Part shown: one piece after another, positions 35,492 through 45,209 of the stretch
Numbering within the stretch: position 1 is the first letter of the stretch
How the letters are laid out: each line of letters starts with the position of its first letter
The notes under the pieces: model-generated
Seen by the model: the letters and a program-made list of their open reading frames with translations, nothing else
Database searches by the model: none
What the model was told of the DNA's origin: nothing
Position numbers and translations under genes: made by a program
NCBI GenBank assembly: GCA_047629195.1
Contig: JBLHWY010000012.1
Coordinates: 1 to 64,000 of the forward strand
Source of the DNA: UBA4582 sp047629195
Lineage (GTDB): Bacteria; Pseudomonadota; Gammaproteobacteria; Pseudomonadales; Azotimanducaceae
DNA: 64,000 nt
Direction of reading: 5' to 3'

Positions 35492-35686
35492 AGAAAATTC
35501 AAGTCCTAAACACCAGTCGCTATCCTAATTGAAGAGCAGGATCAGGTCTAACTAGAATCCTAGAATAGCGTTCGGTAATGTTCAATCCCTTAAAGATTTC
35601 TGTACACTACAGACGAAAGGCTAACGGGAAAGATTAAACCTAGGGCCAAAAATTTTACTAAGAACATAATAAGAGAAGGTCAGCCC

Positions 35687-36706
35687 ATGTCGAATATCAC
35701 TCCTGGATCCAACGAATGGTTGGATAGCGTATCCGAGACGATCCTAGATCCTGATCGAGCAATAATTGATCCGCATCATCACCTCTGGCGACGCCAAGAT
35801 GGCAATGATTATCTACTCGAAAATCTGTGGCAAGACACTGGCAGTGGTCACAATATTGAGAAGACTGTATTTGTTGAATGCCATGCTGAATATCGCACGG
35901 GAGGCCCGGAAAACTTAAAGGTGCTCGGCGAAACAGAATTCGTTACCGAGCAGGCTATTCAAAGCGAAACGGCATCTGGCCATAAGCAAAATGCGACCAT
36001 CAGCGGCATTGTTGGTCATGCTGACCTGACTCTGGGTCAGCAAGTAGAGGAGATTCTAGCGCTACATATCGAGATTGCAAAAGGCAGATTCAAAGGAATT
36101 AGACATGCCGGAGCCCATGCTGAGCATCCAGAAGCATTAATGATTGCTGGCCGCGCGCCCAAATCACTTTATTTGAAACCTGAATTTCAAATGGGTGTAA
36201 AAAAACTTGGTGAAATGGGATTAAGCTTCGACACATGGCACTACCACTACCAGAATCAAGAATTTGACACCCTCGCTAAATCAGCCCCTGGGACCCAAAT
36301 GATTCTCGATCACTTCGGCACGCCCCTGGGTGTAGGTCCTTATGCCAGCCAAAAAGCTGAAATATATTCACAGTGGCAGAAAGATATCGTAGAAATCGCC
36401 AAGAACCCCAATGTTGTTGCCAAAATTGGCGGGCTGGCAATGCCAGACAACGGCTTCAGTTGGCATGAGCGGGCGACTCCACCAAGCTCGGATGAGTTTG
36501 TCGCAGCGCAACGCGACTATTATCTTCACACCATCGACTGCTTTGGTCCCGATAGATGTATGTTTGAAAGTAATTTTCCAGTCGATCGATTCTCTATCTC
36601 ATACCCTGTGCTTTATAACGGATTGAAGAAGATCGTTGCAGATTTCAGCGAAGCAGACAAACATGCCATGTTTTATGGCACGGCTGAAAGAATTTACAAG
36701 CTATAA
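35687..36706 (+). CDS. Amidohydrolase-2 family metal-dependent hydrolase
   Basis: A 339-residue TIM-barrel hydrolase. IIDPHHHLWRR is the N-terminal HxH metal site, then VFVECHAEYRTGGPENLKVL, FDTWHYHYQ, MILDHFGTPLGVGPYAS and FESNFPVDRFSISY with the C-terminal Asp. This set resembles lactonase or decarboxylase-like members acting on dicarboxylate or lactone substrates. GAGAAGG precedes the ATG. It is divergent from the CoA transferase. Confidence 0.88.
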   Translation: MSNITPGSNEWLDSVSETILDPDRAIIDPHHHLWRRQDGNDYLLENLWQDTGSGHNIEKTVFVECHAEYRTGGPENLKVLGETEFVTEQAIQSETASGHKQNATISGIVGHADLTLGQQVEEILALHIEIAKGRFKGIRHAGAHAEHPEALMIAGRAPKSLYLKPEFQMGVKKLGEMGLSFDTWHYHYQNQEFDTLAKSAPGTQMILDHFGTPLGVGPYASQKAEIYSQWQKDIVEIAKNPNVVAKIGGLAMPDNGFSWHERATPPSSDEFVAAQRDYYLHTIDCFGPDRCMFESNFPVDRFSISYPVLYNGLKKIVADFSEADKHAMFYGTAERIYKL

Positions 36707-36723
36707 AACCCTGCTCTCAGCAG

Positions 36724-37620
36724 CTACTCTTGGTAGCCACTGAGTGCATGCATGAGCCCTTGACCGAAAGACGCGATCTTTACACTAGCGTGATGTTCGT
36801 TCTCTTTTAATTCGAACCTGAAGTCAAAATCCTCGTATTGTCGATCCTTGAGCACTTGGCTAAAAGCGATTGATTCGTTGGTGAAATTACCTAGCTGATC
36901 ATCAGTCCCTACAGACATGTAAAGATACGCAGGGAGCTGATTGCTTGACGGCCCCATTTCGCTTATCCCGTCATCGCTAAAAAACTTAGATTCCCTGACA
37001 AATGCCCAGCGATGAAAGCCGCTAACAGCGGGAGTAATTGCAATATGACCCTGAAAAAAACCAGGGTTTTCAAACATTGCATAAAGGCTGAACAACCCGC
37101 CCCATGAAGTTCCTGTTAGTACGCGGTAATTGTCTGTCCGATAATTAGTTTCAACAAATGGCACAACGCTTGATTTGATAAAACCCAAAAATGATGCTCC
37201 ATCCCCAGTATTCTTATCAACTGAATCTTGAACAGGGGTGTAATCAATTTGCCTCAGGGTATTAACGATATCTCCCTCTTCGACCACTCCATCCTTCGAG
37301 TAACCAATGCCGACGAGAATAAACTCGGGAACAATGCCATCAAACACAAGGCCACTTCTTGCACCAGCGATAACAGGGAAGTCCCAATAGGCATCTAATA
37401 CGTAAACTACTGGATATTTTTTATGTCTATTTTCCTTCTCGCCATATCCTTGCGGTAGCTGAAGATAAAGCATGTACTCTTGATTTCTGGTTTCGATGGT
37501 GGTGATTACGTGCATTTCAGTGTCTGGCATTTGATATGCGGCAGCAAATGACGGCCCGCTCCAAGCAGCGACAAGACACGCAAAAAGCAGAGAAATGACT
37601 AGCTGAAACTTCTTGGACAT
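36724..37620 (-). CDS. Secreted alpha/beta-hydrolase esterase (IroE/Fes-like)
   Basis: A 298-residue protein with a signal peptide (KKFQLVISLLFACLVAAWSG...A-A-A) so it acts outside the cytoplasm. KYPVVYVLDAYWDFPVIAGA starts the hydrolase, GIGYSKDG is the oxyanion region, GTSWGGLFSLYAM the nucleophile elbow (Ser of GTSWG) and the end supplies His (KENEHHASVKIASFGQGLM). Siderophore-esterase-like proteins share this layout, but no iron genes are nearby. Confidence 0.84.
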   Translation of the reverse strand: MSKKFQLVISLLFACLVAAWSGPSFAAAYQMPDTEMHVITTIETRNQEYMLYLQLPQGYGEKENRHKKYPVVYVLDAYWDFPVIAGARSGLVFDGIVPEFILVGIGYSKDGVVEEGDIVNTLRQIDYTPVQDSVDKNTGDGASFLGFIKSSVVPFVETNYRTDNYRVLTGTSWGGLFSLYAMFENPGFFQGHIAITPAVSGFHRWAFVRESKFFSDDGISEMGPSSNQLPAYLYMSVGTDDQLGNFTNESIAFSQVLKDRQYEDFDFRFELKENEHHASVKIASFGQGLMHALSGYQE

Positions 37621-37660
37621 TTTAAGAGCACCTTGAATGGGAGTTTATTATAATGAGTAG

Positions 37661-39034
37661 TTAAATCCATTTCACTCGGTTCGCGACAGTCAACAGCGCT
37701 GTGCCGAGCAGAAACGTTACCGTGTAAACAATGCAGATTGTCATCAAACTAAAGGTCGGAAGTATCGGTGCCATCATTGTTAAAATATGAAATGCTAGGA
37801 AGATGATTGCAATATTAAAAAACGCGAGTTCCTTTGCAATTGGGGTACTGAAATCAGGATCGAGTATTCGTAATAGCAGTAAACCGCTACCCGTAGAGCC
37901 TGTGCAACAACCAAATATCGTCACAGCGCGTTCAACACTAAAGGTTCCCAATGAACGGGCAGCGCCAAAGCACAAAATCGCCGTAACAATCGAGATAGCC
38001 AAACAGGTAAGAAAAATTGGCACAATGTAAGTCGCCAAAAGCGCAAACTGTATACTCATGATCGTGCCAACCACCATTAGATCAACCGATGAGCCCGTTA
38101 TCCGCTTTTGTGTATCATTATCGATTAAATGTCCTAACCCTAACCTATCGAGCATGCTACGCAATAGCAGGCAAACCATAAGCCCGTGCAGAAAGAATAA
38201 ATTGTGGCTAAAAAAGAGCCCTAGATTTACATCTCCGAATTGAATTTCACTGGCATAGCCTTGAGCAAATTTAAGATAGACATCGGTTAATAGATACGCG
38301 AGACCTAAAATTGCGAGATGGAATGCCAAGGAATCTACATTTGCGGCATGAGTCACCTGCCTACCCGAGGAGGGGTTGGATTCGGAGTCCGTTAAACCAC
38401 TCAGAAATTCTTCATCAATAACCGCGGCCTTATTCCAGTTCATCCCACGGCTAATCGCATAACGTGCCACCGGAACTCCAATCAAAAATGCAGCAACAAA
38501 ACCAGCTGAAGCATAAATAAGTCCAAAATCAATTGCGTGCTGTATGCCTAACTCGCTCTCCCAGATCGAACCGAGCGCCAGTGCCTGCCCGGGTCCCTGA
38601 GTAAATCCATGGGTCGCTATTGCTCCTAAAAAGTAGGAAAGTTCGCTGCCGGTCACCCAGTCATACAGAATAATCACACCAATACCGGTTAATCCTTGCA
38701 GCACCAGACTCATTACCCAAACAACGGATAACCAACTGCCGCCACGTATCACCGAAGAATTTTCGCCACCATCGCGATCCACTTCCTTTCCCGTTAGCAC
38801 TAACGACATGAAACTCAGTGTGAAAAAGTGAAATGCGAAAGCGGTGAAGTCACTACTTTTAAAACCAAAAGACAAATCAAGATTAATAAGCGTAAAACCA
38901 GCGATCCCGGCAATTAAACTGGCCGGCACCAAAGCTATCTGTAATAAGCGTATTCGCGCTCGTAGACCAACGCCTAGCAAAATCAAGCTAACCATAAATG
39001 AAAAAGCGATCACGCCTGGAAATGTGCCTGCCAT
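37661..39034 (-). CDS. Sodium/glutamate symporter (GltS)-like membrane protein
   Basis: A 457-residue protein with about 12 hydrophobic helices in two halves. AIATHGFTQGPGQALALGSI and GLIYASAGFVAAFLIGVPVA resemble the first reentrant pore region of GltS, and GCCTGSTGSGLLLLRILDPD resembles the second. GltS takes up glutamate with Na+. The resemblance is to layout and pore motifs, and the true substrate may differ. It is followed by the secreted esterase gene on the same strand. Confidence 0.78.
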   Translation of the reverse strand: MAGTFPGVIAFSFMVSLILLGVGLRARIRLLQIALVPASLIAGIAGFTLINLDLSFGFKSSDFTAFAFHFFTLSFMSLVLTGKEVDRDGGENSSVIRGGSWLSVVWVMSLVLQGLTGIGVIILYDWVTGSELSYFLGAIATHGFTQGPGQALALGSIWESELGIQHAIDFGLIYASAGFVAAFLIGVPVARYAISRGMNWNKAAVIDEEFLSGLTDSESNPSSGRQVTHAANVDSLAFHLAILGLAYLLTDVYLKFAQGYASEIQFGDVNLGLFFSHNLFFLHGLMVCLLLRSMLDRLGLGHLIDNDTQKRITGSSVDLMVVGTIMSIQFALLATYIVPIFLTCLAISIVTAILCFGAARSLGTFSVERAVTIFGCCTGSTGSGLLLLRILDPDFSTPIAKELAFFNIAIIFLAFHILTMMAPILPTFSLMTICIVYTVTFLLGTALLTVANRVKWI

Positions 39035-39203
39035 CTCATGGTCCTATTTGGATTATTCTTTAATTCCGACGATACCACACTCCGCATTCGTTAAACTGTT
39101 CTTAGTTTAGCTAAACGGAATTGCCAAATTTCACAGGACTAACAAAGTCAAAGAAATCGCAGTAAGGTGGCGCTATACCAAACTCAATTAAAGGCGCCCC
39201 CCA

Positions 39204-40271
39204 ATGAGTAATGCATATCAACCAGGCAGACTGGGTAATCCGGACATGACAATTCAAACAGACCCTAGAACGGATCCCCGGATTGCCGCAGCTTTCGAAA
39301 TGGCAGCTTCTATTCCTTCACCCGACGCACCTGATGCCAAAATTGCCACGGTTCAGGACGGCCTCGATTACTGTGCTGGCTTCGAACAAGCATCAGCCCT
39401 TATGCACCCAGCCATGGAAGCTGCGATGCCAGTATTTGATGACGTCAGTAGTTCCGTTGAAACGATTAAAGGCGTTGATGGCAACGACATTATTTTGTAC
39501 GTACACACTCCCAAACAAGCCACACAACCCGGCCCCTGTATCGTACACACGCATGGTGGCGGCATGGTGTTAATGACAGCCGCAGATCCTGCGTTCATCA
39601 GATGGAGAAATGACCTGGCACACGCTGGTTTGCGCGTCGTCGGTGTAGAATTTCGTAATGGCGGCGGAAGTTTAGGAGATCACCCCTTCCCCGCTGGGCT
39701 AAATGATTGCGCATCAGCCGTCAACTGGACCTGGGCGAACAGAGAACGGTTGGGCATCTCGTCGATCGTTATTTCCGGCGAATCTGGGGGCGGCAACCTT
39801 GCCATTGCAACAACGCTTAAAGCAAAACAGGAAGGTTGGTTAGAGCAGATAGACGGCGTTTACGCCTGTTGTCCTTATATTTCTGGCTCCTATCTTAACC
39901 CACCGGAAGAATTAGGATCCCTGGTTGAGAATAATGGCTACAGTATGGATTGCAACATGATGGCAGTGCTCGTCAGGGTCTACGATCCAACCCGCGAAAA
40001 TGCAAATAACCCACTGGCATGGCCATACCAATGCTCAGCGGAAGATCTAAAGGGTTTACCACCCCACGTCATATCAGTGAACGAACTCGACCCATTACGG
40101 GATGAGGGTCTCGTATTTTATCGCCGACTAATGGCGGCAGGCGTTTCTGCCATGGCGCGCACTGTCCATGGCACTTCACATGCGGGGGACCTAGTATTTC
40201 CAGACCTAACACCAGAACTTTATAATGAGACCCTACGGTCGCTTCACCAGTTCGCTCATTCGCTCGAGTAA
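39204..40271 (+). CDS. Alpha/beta hydrolase of the hormone-sensitive-lipase family
   Basis: A 355-residue esterase. VHTHGGGMVLMTAADPAF is the HGGG oxyanion motif, ISGESGGGNLAIATTLKA the nucleophile elbow (Ser in GESGG), ELDPLRDEGLVFYRRLMAAG the acid block and HGTSHAGDLVFP the His. These four motifs define bacterial HSL esterases, which cleave short acyl esters. It stands alone on the plus strand, upstream of a diguanylate cyclase. Confidence 0.92.
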   Translation: MSNAYQPGRLGNPDMTIQTDPRTDPRIAAAFEMAASIPSPDAPDAKIATVQDGLDYCAGFEQASALMHPAMEAAMPVFDDVSSSVETIKGVDGNDIILYVHTPKQATQPGPCIVHTHGGGMVLMTAADPAFIRWRNDLAHAGLRVVGVEFRNGGGSLGDHPFPAGLNDCASAVNWTWANRERLGISSIVISGESGGGNLAIATTLKAKQEGWLEQIDGVYACCPYISGSYLNPPEELGSLVENNGYSMDCNMMAVLVRVYDPTRENANNPLAWPYQCSAEDLKGLPPHVISVNELDPLRDEGLVFYRRLMAAGVSAMARTVHGTSHAGDLVFPDLTPELYNETLRSLHQFAHSLE

Positions 40272-40456
40272 GCAGAAACAGAGACGATCAAAAGTTGAAT
40301 TGTTTATAAATCAGCAACCTTCATTTACAGGGAGCCATGAAGAGGTGGACGAAATAAGCAACGAATCTTTGAGATGGCTGAACGAGCTATTTACAATTTC
40401 ACGACAAGTCGCGTACGCAAATACAAAAATAAAAATAAAATCATCCTAGCAACCGA

Positions 40457-41581
40457 ATGCCTTCTGACAATACAAAAGTAGAAACCCAACTTTTCAAAGA
40501 TCTCTCGATTCGAGCCCGGGGTGGCATTGTCATCTATATCACCGTATGGCTGATCACAGCGTACTGGGCAGATATAGACCAGCAAGCACCAGCTCTATTC
40601 TATCTAAACGCCGGTCTGTTTCTATTGGTCGCCATAATACGGGTATTTCATCTATATTATTTTAAACAGGTTAGGCCAGATAATTTGGTGTTTATGCACC
40701 GAAGTCTGGTTATTCTTATTTTGGCCAGCGCACTTCATCATGGATTGCTATCGGCATACATTATCTTTTCGTCAACTTTTGAAGAACTCAGATATCCATA
40801 TATGATTATCGTCACGGCTTTCGCAACGGGTGGCACAGCCACTTTAAGTATATCCAGGATTACAGGTATTGCATTTCCACTACTGATTTTGCTACCCACC
40901 CTCATCGTTGGGAGCCTGATTGGCGGAGCAGAGAATCTTATTCTCGTTGTACTAGCAATCATTGGCCTGGTCTATGTCATGGAAGCAGGCCGTGCGGCAC
41001 GCAGGGACTACCAAAATGCAATCACCAATCACCAGATTGCAGAAGCGCGCGCAGAGCTGATGGAAAAACTCAGTATCACCGATCAATTGACAGCCCTACA
41101 TAATAGAATGTACTTCAATAACAAACTCATTCAGGACTGGAATCACTGCCTTCGCCTTAATTCACCCATCAGTATATTGATTATCGATCTAGACCATTTC
41201 AAACTCGTCAACGATACCTACGGCCATGGCGCTGGAGATAGATGCTTACAAATGGTGTCTGGTGTCATCAAATCAGAAATTCAGCGAACCACCGACACCG
41301 TGGCACGATATGGTGGCGAAGAGTTCGTCGCAATTTTACCTCACACAGATCTTAAAACTTCAGCTCGGATTGCCAATAATTTAGTCGCAGCGGTATCTGG
41401 TGCTGACTTTAGAATAGGTGAAAACAAAGTACCCATTAGCTGCTCTATTGGTATCGCGTGTTCGACGCCAGCAAGAAACGAAGATAGCAACGCGCTGTTA
41501 ATCGCCGCAGACAGTGCACTCTACAAAGCAAAGCAAAGTGGCAGAAATCGTTGCTGCATAGAAGAGAAGATTTCATCTTGA
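40457..41581 (+). CDS. Membrane-bound diguanylate cyclase (GGDEF)
   Basis: A 374-residue c-di-GMP synthase with about six transmembrane helices in residues 20-180 (for example IVIYITVWLITAYWA, VILILASALHHGLLSAYIIF, ILVVLAIIGLVYVM), then a short coiled linker and a GGDEF domain. The active loop is ARYGGEEFVAILPH, with an inhibitory RTTD I-site five residues before it. It lacks an EAL domain. It is the second GGDEF protein within 10 kb. Confidence 0.93.
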   Translation: MPSDNTKVETQLFKDLSIRARGGIVIYITVWLITAYWADIDQQAPALFYLNAGLFLLVAIIRVFHLYYFKQVRPDNLVFMHRSLVILILASALHHGLLSAYIIFSSTFEELRYPYMIIVTAFATGGTATLSISRITGIAFPLLILLPTLIVGSLIGGAENLILVVLAIIGLVYVMEAGRAARRDYQNAITNHQIAEARAELMEKLSITDQLTALHNRMYFNNKLIQDWNHCLRLNSPISILIIDLDHFKLVNDTYGHGAGDRCLQMVSGVIKSEIQRTTDTVARYGGEEFVAILPHTDLKTSARIANNLVAAVSGADFRIGENKVPISCSIGIACSTPARNEDSNALLIAADSALYKAKQSGRNRCCIEEKISS

Positions 41582-41591
41582 GAGCGCCGCC

Positions 41592-43697
41592 TCACAAACC
41601 CAGCGTTAATGTAGGTACACCTTCATCATCTTGTTGAGCTGGAGATGCACAACAAAGAAGTACCTCATCGTCTTCTAACGCCAGCGCACTCGCCGCTTTA
41701 TAGACAACTGCGCCCGCTATAAGCTTTACCTTGCACGCGCCGCACTGGCCACTGCGGCACCCGTATTCTGGACTGAACCCATGTGCTTCTGCGAACTCCA
41801 GCAAGTTACCATCCCCGGATACCCAAGCCTGTTCCACGCCTGAATCAGAAAATCGAATAATCGCCTCTTTTGCTTCGGGCAAGACATCGGGGTTCTCGAC
41901 AGCAACGTTAGTACTTCGCTGAAGTGCAGCAGGACCAAACTCTTCAGCAAAGACACGTGAATCACTAACGCCAATCTTATTGAGCATGTCATACATGGAC
42001 TGCATAAACCCGCTCGGCCCACACAGATAAAAATCATAATCATCGAGAGGTAAAATTGATTGAAGAAAAGGCGCTGATATTCTACCTGTACCGTGATAAT
42101 CAACATCTTGCTCTAGATTGTTGTCCACCTCAGAGAGTAAAGAGTAATGCCGAATAAAACCGTTAGACTGTGCCGATATCGCGTTTAACTCGTCGAAAAA
42201 AGGGCGTTGCTCACTAGTTTTTGCGGAGCTTACCAGTACCGTTTGACGCATATGCCTAGTACGGACACCTTCAATGAGTACGTGTCGCAACATAGAGACC
42301 ATTGGCGTAATTCCGACGCCAGCAGCCAACAACACAGCTGGGCGTTCCTCGCTTGCATCAAAGAAGAATGGGCCACGCGGCTGCTTTACCTCAACAACAT
42401 CACCGATGTTTATATGATCATGCATAAAGTTAGAGAATTCACCACCTGAGAATTTTAGCTCCGAAGCTGTCTCCCGTTTAATGCTGATTCGAATCAACGG
42501 ATCAGCAGGTGCACTCGAAACCGTATAGGTCCTGATCAGTTGTTTACCTGCCACTAGCATTTTGATCGTGAGAAATTGTCCAGGCTTAAATTTTGGTGTT
42601 AGACCATCTTTGGCAGAGAGATAGAATGATTTAATCACGCTACTTTCATCGACTGCCTGTCGAACAACATAATCAGACCATGCATCTAGCTGCTGGCTTG
42701 CATCCATTCTTAATTCAGCTTCGCTCCATGTGCCAGTCAATAAAGTATTTTGAGAGAAATCTCCAAATTTCAACCGAAAGGGTAAGCCGTGCTTTAGCCA
42801 GCGACCATGGTCCAAATGGAATTTCCAGAGGCGCTGGGCACCCTCAAAATGTTCAATCTCAGGGGAATCCCAAATCATCTCAACCGTACCAGTCACGGTG
42901 AGTATGTGTCCCCTCTCAAAATCAATGAAGAGTAATCCTGCACGCGGGTTTTCTACGAAATTACCAAACGTGTTAAAGTGGTTGTTGCCGATAAAATCAG
43001 GAATCGTTAGCGTTTTAGTATTATCCACGCGAATAAAACCCGGTCTGCCACCGCGATGAGAGACGTCGGCGCCTTCACTTGCTTCACCGCTTCCACCTGC
43101 GACGGAACTGGCAACAAGAAATGTATCACTGTTTCGGATCAGCTCCATCGCTTCGTCATCGAATTCTGATAATTCCTGAACCGTAGGCGTCTCAGATGAG
43201 ATGGGATCAACCTTCTGCATATCCCGCGTCTGAATATATTGAGGGCAATTCCCGAATGATTGGTCGACACGAAGACGGAGCTTTGTTGTTTCAGGACTTA
43301 GAGATTTACAACTTAGAACATGTGCACTTAATCGATTGCGCCGACGCGTAGGTAAATCAAGGCCAAGCAGCCCAAGTTGCACACCTTGCTGAAGGGATTT
43401 GGATAGCGGGTCACCGACCACGGGCATCGCTTCAATGTCCAAGGTTTTAGGATCGGGACTATGAATTAAATTAGCGTCACCAAACAGGATTGAAGCCCAT
43501 GGCCAGCCTGACGTATCCGAGTGACCAACAAATACAAATGGCAGCTGCTGAAAAAAATCACGATGCTGCTCAGGCATATGATCGCGAATAACTTGACGAC
43601 CAAATTTTTCCATTCTATCTCTCACACCCATTCGATTTTGAACAGCTATCTCACCTTTGTGAAATGGGGATGCTTTCAATTCCTTTGTTTCGGACAT
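41592..43697 (-). CDS. Fusion of PPOX-like flavin domain, ferredoxin reductase and 2Fe-2S ferredoxin
   Basis: A 701-residue three-part redox protein. Residues about 1-340 are a pyridoxamine-phosphate-oxidase-like split barrel (DFFQQLPFVFVGHSDTSGWP, FIRVDNTKTLTIPDFIGNNH). About 350-600 is a ferredoxin-NADP reductase module (RTYTVSSAP for FAD, AAGVGITPMVSML and YLCGPSGFMQSMY for NAD(P)H). The end is a plant-type 2Fe-2S ferredoxin (EYGCRSGQCGACKVKL and a final CC pair). The ATG at 43697 has GGAG 6 nt upstream. With a GST, a DUF1348 protein and TetR nearby, a role in electrophile or oxidative stress is inferred. Confidence 0.9.
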   Translation of the reverse strand: MSETKELKASPFHKGEIAVQNRMGVRDRMEKFGRQVIRDHMPEQHRDFFQQLPFVFVGHSDTSGWPWASILFGDANLIHSPDPKTLDIEAMPVVGDPLSKSLQQGVQLGLLGLDLPTRRRNRLSAHVLSCKSLSPETTKLRLRVDQSFGNCPQYIQTRDMQKVDPISSETPTVQELSEFDDEAMELIRNSDTFLVASSVAGGSGEASEGADVSHRGGRPGFIRVDNTKTLTIPDFIGNNHFNTFGNFVENPRAGLLFIDFERGHILTVTGTVEMIWDSPEIEHFEGAQRLWKFHLDHGRWLKHGLPFRLKFGDFSQNTLLTGTWSEAELRMDASQQLDAWSDYVVRQAVDESSVIKSFYLSAKDGLTPKFKPGQFLTIKMLVAGKQLIRTYTVSSAPADPLIRISIKRETASELKFSGGEFSNFMHDHINIGDVVEVKQPRGPFFFDASEERPAVLLAAGVGITPMVSMLRHVLIEGVRTRHMRQTVLVSSAKTSEQRPFFDELNAISAQSNGFIRHYSLLSEVDNNLEQDVDYHGTGRISAPFLQSILPLDDYDFYLCGPSGFMQSMYDMLNKIGVSDSRVFAEEFGPAALQRSTNVAVENPDVLPEAKEAIIRFSDSGVEQAWVSGDGNLLEFAEAHGFSPEYGCRSGQCGACKVKLIAGAVVYKAASALALEDDEVLLCCASPAQQDDEGVPTLTLGL

Positions 43698-43796
43698 AAC
43701 TGACTCCATGAAATTCAAGAAAATAAATAAAGGTGACCTAGCTTTTTAACTGTTTTCCTACACAGTTCGCCTAAACAACAAGGTCACCAAACATAA

Positions 43797-44429
43797 CTAT
43801 GCTGCTTTAGTTGCAAGACCAACGGCAGTCGCCTGCATTGGCACGAAACCGGGGAGCTGTTCTATGCGCGTTAACCATGCCCTAACATTCGCATAGTCAG
43901 CCAAAGAAACGTCACCCTCTGGTGCATGTGCGATATAAGCATAGTTAGCCAGATCAGCAATCGTTGCATGATCAGTCACCAGCCATTGGCGCCCTTCAAG
44001 GTGCGCATCCAACTCAGCAATTATTCCGTGAGCGATCGCGATCGCGCTATCATGATCTAACTGTGCACCAAACACATTGACCAAACGCGCTACTGCGGGA
44101 CCGAACGCTACCTTTCCGGCTGCAACAGATAGAAAGCGTTGTACTTCAGCAGCCACCGCTGGAGCTTTGGGTAACCAGGTGTTTTTTTCGTCGTACTTAG
44201 CTGCGAGATACACAAGAATTGCATTGGAGTCTGCCAAAGTAATGTCTCCATCTTCGAGAACGGGTACCTGCCCAAATCGATTCTTCTGTAGAAACTCGGG
44301 CAATTTATGCGCACCGTTTGCAAGATCAACATCGATGATATTAGCCGGCAGATTCAGGATCGACAGAAAAGTTTCAACGCGGTGAGCATGACCAGAAAGC
44401 GCGTGACGGTAGAGCGTAATAGTAGACAT
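43797..44429 (-). CDS. Glutathione S-transferase family protein
   Basis: A 210-residue GST. The thioredoxin-like domain has ITLYRHALSGHAHRVETFLS, NRFGQVPVLEDGDITLADSN (cis-Pro and the Asp-Ser that bind glutathione) and the all-helical domain has DHATIADLANYAYIAHAPEG. AGAAGGAAT before the ATG at 44429 sets the start. It lies between the PPOX fusion and the DUF1348 gene and probably shares their TetR control. Confidence 0.92.
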   Translation of the reverse strand: MSTITLYRHALSGHAHRVETFLSILNLPANIIDVDLANGAHKLPEFLQKNRFGQVPVLEDGDITLADSNAILVYLAAKYDEKNTWLPKAPAVAAEVQRFLSVAAGKVAFGPAVARLVNVFGAQLDHDSAIAIAHGIIAELDAHLEGRQWLVTDHATIADLANYAYIAHAPEGDVSLADYANVRAWLTRIEQLPGFVPMQATAVGLATKAA

Positions 44430-44521
44430 TTTATATTCCTTCTTTAGTTTAAGTTCGAACATCTGAGTTCGAGCGTTTTAGCGTGAGGATTATTCCTCGG
44501 GTTGTTTCTAATAAACCTGGT

Positions 44522-44932
44522 TTATCTAAGCGATCGCTGACCTTCAACAATCATCTGTTCATTAATGCTGGTGGCACGTGAATTCATCTGACCGCTCAAT
44601 TCAAACTCCCAATGTTCAATGCCATGGGCACGAAACCATTGGCCACCATCATCGTGATACTCATAAACAAAATTCACCGCAATTCGGCTCCCTCCAAACA
44701 GAAAAAGCTGCTTCTTCAAGCGATAGTTAAGCTCGCGATTCCACTTCCGCGTTAGAAGCGCTGTAATGTCGGATCGGCCTTTTACAAACTCCGCTCGGTT
44801 GCGCCAGCTCGAATCACTGGTGTAAGCAAGAGCAACTTTTGCAGGACTTCGCGTGTTCCAGAGGTCTTCAGCAAGCTGAACTTTCTGTCGTGCCGATTCC
44901 AGCGTGAATGGCGGTTTGAGGATTTCGTTCAT
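44522..44932 (-). CDS. DUF1348 (SnoaL/NTF2-like) protein
   Basis: A 136-residue cone-fold protein of the DUF1348 family, with the signature LAYTSDSSWRNRAEFVKGRS, TRKWNRELNYRLKKQLFLF and EYHDDGGQWFRAHGIEHWEF. The biochemical role is unknown; the genes are commonly associated with TetR regulators and redox proteins. GGAG is 8-9 nt before the ATG at 44932. Two palindromes that look like TetR operators lie 70-110 bp upstream. Confidence 0.88.
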   Translation of the reverse strand: MNEILKPPFTLESARQKVQLAEDLWNTRSPAKVALAYTSDSSWRNRAEFVKGRSDITALLTRKWNRELNYRLKKQLFLFGGSRIAVNFVYEYHDDGGQWFRAHGIEHWEFELSGQMNSRATSINEQMIVEGQRSLR

Positions 44933-44999
44933 CTTCTGACTCCGTATCAAATTCGTTAAGCATGTCGGGTTAGTTAGTCAAACCGGAAGTGAAGCAAAG

Positions 45000-45015
45000 T
45001 AAACCGATCTGTTTA
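45000..45015. promoter_or_regulatory. Probable TetR operator 1 (TAAACCGATCTGTTTA)
   Basis: Imperfect 16-bp palindrome with a single unmatched pair. Its half-site AAACCGAT recurs 31 bp away in a perfect copy. It lies about 68 bp upstream of the DUF1348 start. Confidence 0.6.
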
Positions 45016-45031
45016 TCTTGAAAGCAAAGGT

Positions 45032-45045
45032 AAACCGATCGGTTT
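45032..45045. promoter_or_regulatory. Probable TetR operator 2 (AAACCGATCGGTTT, perfect palindrome)
   Basis: A 14-bp perfect dyad between the divergent DUF1348 and TetR genes. ACCGATCGGT cores are common in operators of NemR/AcrR-like TetR proteins. The 31-bp spacing from operator 1 is close to three helical turns, so dimers could bind the same DNA face. Confidence 0.68.
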
Positions 45046-45167
45046 CCATTGTCAACCATTAATTTTCGCCCTCGCGTGGATAGGCTCTCGAGGAGGCCTA
45101 ATTGACTATAAACAAAGGGCTTTGTTACATTCGCTTAAAGCTAGATGTCAATAGTTACCCAATTCAG

Positions 45168-45185
45168 GTATACTAATCGGTATAC
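45168..45185. promoter_or_regulatory. Probable TetR operator 3 (GTATACTAATCGGTATAC)
   Basis: An 18-bp dyad, 25 bp upstream of the TetR ATG, with arms GTATAC/GTATAC and the same ATCGGT core on one side. Its position fits autorepression. Confidence 0.55.
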
Positions 45186-45209
45186 AATAACCACCTAGAA
45201 CACCAACCT

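Noticed and set aside
40225..40449. 74-residue frame between the HSL esterase and the diguanylate cyclase
   Set aside because: It overlaps the end of the esterase in another frame and has low-complexity Lys/Ile content at its end; no support.
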